Below are positions 4,266-5,208 of a stretch of DNA of 5,208 nucleotides, piece by piece. The notes under the pieces are model-generated. The model worked only from the letters and a program-made list of their open reading frames with translations, searched no databases and was not told where the DNA came from. Every line of letters starts with the position of its first letter. The stretch's first letter is position 1. The translations under genes and the position numbers were made by a program. This stretch comes from Oscillospiraceae bacterium (lineage in GTDB: Bacteria; Bacillota; Clostridia; Oscillospirales; Oscillospiraceae): NCBI GenBank assembly GCA_017521875.1, contig JAFXBH010000063.1, forward strand, positions 1-5,208. The letters run 5' to 3'.

Positions 4266-5208
4266 ATGATCATTACAGATCTTCTGGAGCGGAATGCCAG
4301 ATTATACGGTGCAGAGACCGCTCTGGTGGAAATCAATCCCTCCGAGGAGCGGGACAACGCCGTTACCTGGCGGGATTTCAACCTGATTGAAAACGCCAAT
4401 GCGGAAGCCCCCTACCGGCGGGAAATGAGTTGGAAGGATTTTGACCGCAAAGCCAATCGCTTTGCCAATCTCCTATTAAGCCGGGGGCTTAAAAAAGGCA
4501 CAAAAGTAGCCATCTTGCTGATGAACAGTTTGGAATGGCTGCCCATCTATTTCGGTATTCTGAAGGCCGGCTGCATCGCTGTACCTATGAATTTCCGATA
4601 TGCTTCTGACGAGATCAAGTACTGCCTGGATCTGGCAGATGTAGAGGTGCTGGTATTCGGGCCGGAATTTATCAGCCGGATCAATTCCATCGTGGCAGAA
4701 CTGGATTTCCTGAAGATGATGTTCTTTGTAGGCAAGAACTGTCCCGCATACGCAGAGGAATGCATTGCCCTGACCAACTTCTGTTCTTCCAGCGTGCCTC
4801 CTGTGGCGCTGACTGAGGATGACCACGCTGCTATCTACTTCTCCTCCGGTACCACCGGATTCCCCAAGGCGATTCTTCACAATCATCGCGCCCTGTTGTG
4901 CGCCTGTCAGGTGGAACAGAATCACCACGGCCAGACCCGGGACGATGTGTTCCTGTGCATCCCGCCTCTGTATCACACCGGCGCAAAAATGCACTGGTTT
5001 GGATCCTTGATCTCCGGCAGCAAGGCTGTGCTGCTGCGGGGCGTGAAACCTGAGTGGATCCTACGGGCCGTTACGGAAGAGAAATGCACCATTGTTTGGC
5101 TTTTGGTGCCCTGGGCACAGGATCTTTTGGATGCCATTGAATCCGGCCGCATCAATTTGGAACACTATTATCTGGATCAGTGGCGGCTGATGCACATCGG
5201 CGCCCAGC
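4266..5208 (+). CDS. Class I adenylate-forming enzyme, acyl-CoA synthetase/ligase type (partial, 3' end outside window)
   Basis: The first 314 codons are present and open at the right edge; full-length relatives have roughly 500-560 residues. Such enzymes activate a carboxylic acid with ATP to an acyl-adenylate and normally transfer it to coenzyme A. The A3 phosphate-binding motif is complete at 192-202 (FSSGTTGFPKA, with K201), followed by H205 and H207. The A4 region with its conserved His is PPLYHTGAKMHW (233-244), and the fragment stops at MHIGAQ (309-314), the start of the A5 region. The A7, A8 and A10 motifs, including the catalytic Lys, lie outside. It is not an aminoacyl-tRNA synthetase. 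The N-terminus carries an extra segment so that TWRDF (34-38) and SWKDF (55-59) appear twice. The ATG at 4266 has AAAGGAG (4251-4257) eight bases upstream; an ATG at 4261 gives only a two-codon frame. Expression should be controlled by the T-box. The acid substrate cannot be told from this fragment. Confidence 0.9.
   Translation, partial: MIITDLLERNARLYGAETALVEINPSEERDNAVTWRDFNLIENANAEAPYRREMSWKDFDRKANRFANLLLSRGLKKGTKVAILLMNSLEWLPIYFGILKAGCIAVPMNFRYASDEIKYCLDLADVEVLVFGPEFISRINSIVAELDFLKMMFFVGKNCPAYAEECIALTNFCSSSVPPVALTEDDHAAIYFSSGTTGFPKAILHNHRALLCACQVEQNHHGQTRDDVFLCIPPLYHTGAKMHWFGSLISGSKAVLLRGVKPEWILRAVTEEKCTIVWLLVPWAQDLLDAIESGRINLEHYYLDQWRLMHIGAQ

Noticed and set aside
4261..4269. Two-codon frame ATG-TTA-TGA overlapping the start of the ligase gene
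   Set aside because: It is only three bases from the ribosome binding site and gives a dipeptide. The ATG at 4266 is better spaced, so this is probably chance, although stop/start overlap could affect initiation slightly.

Overview
The window looks like chromosomal DNA from an anaerobic Clostridia-type Firmicute, probably close to Oscillospiraceae/Ruminococcaceae. The basis is a complete T-box riboswitch, strong AGGAG-type ribosome binding sites, moderate GC content, and protein sequences of clostridial character. The taxonomic call is inference; no rRNA or tRNA gene is present to test it.

The left three quarters (1-3744) is one tightly packed operon on the minus strand. In transcription order it holds a LarA-family (nickel-pincer) 2-hydroxyacid racemase/epimerase, a PHP-domain phosphoesterase, decarboxylating 6-phosphogluconate dehydrogenase (gnd), and the first 35 codons of a probable PfkB-type sugar kinase that runs off the left edge. 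Gaps between genes are 12, 27 and 27 bases, and each gene has its own Shine-Dalgarno sequence. An extended -10 promoter lies at 3795-3823. Its -35 box is embedded in one arm of a perfect 9+9 bp inverted repeat (3815-3840), a good operator candidate.

The right part is transcribed on the plus strand. A promoter at 3936-3964 precedes a complete T-box leader (about 3992-4236). Stem I, stem II, IIA/B, stem III, the antiterminator and the competing terminator can all be traced by hand. The leader controls a class I adenylate-forming enzyme of the acyl-CoA synthetase type (4266 to beyond the right edge), which is an unusual T-box target.

Two points deserve attention. First, the LarA homologue keeps the His/Lys/His cofactor residues at the same spacing as lactate racemase but sits with gnd and a sugar kinase. 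This suggests it may interconvert C2-epimeric sugar acids such as D-mannonate and D-gluconate, feeding 6-phosphogluconate into the pentose phosphate pathway, rather than racemise lactate. Second, an acyl-CoA ligase-like gene appears to be controlled by an uncharged tRNA. The spacing of the specifier loop points, with low confidence, to a proline codon. I found no mobile element, CRISPR array, tRNA or rRNA.
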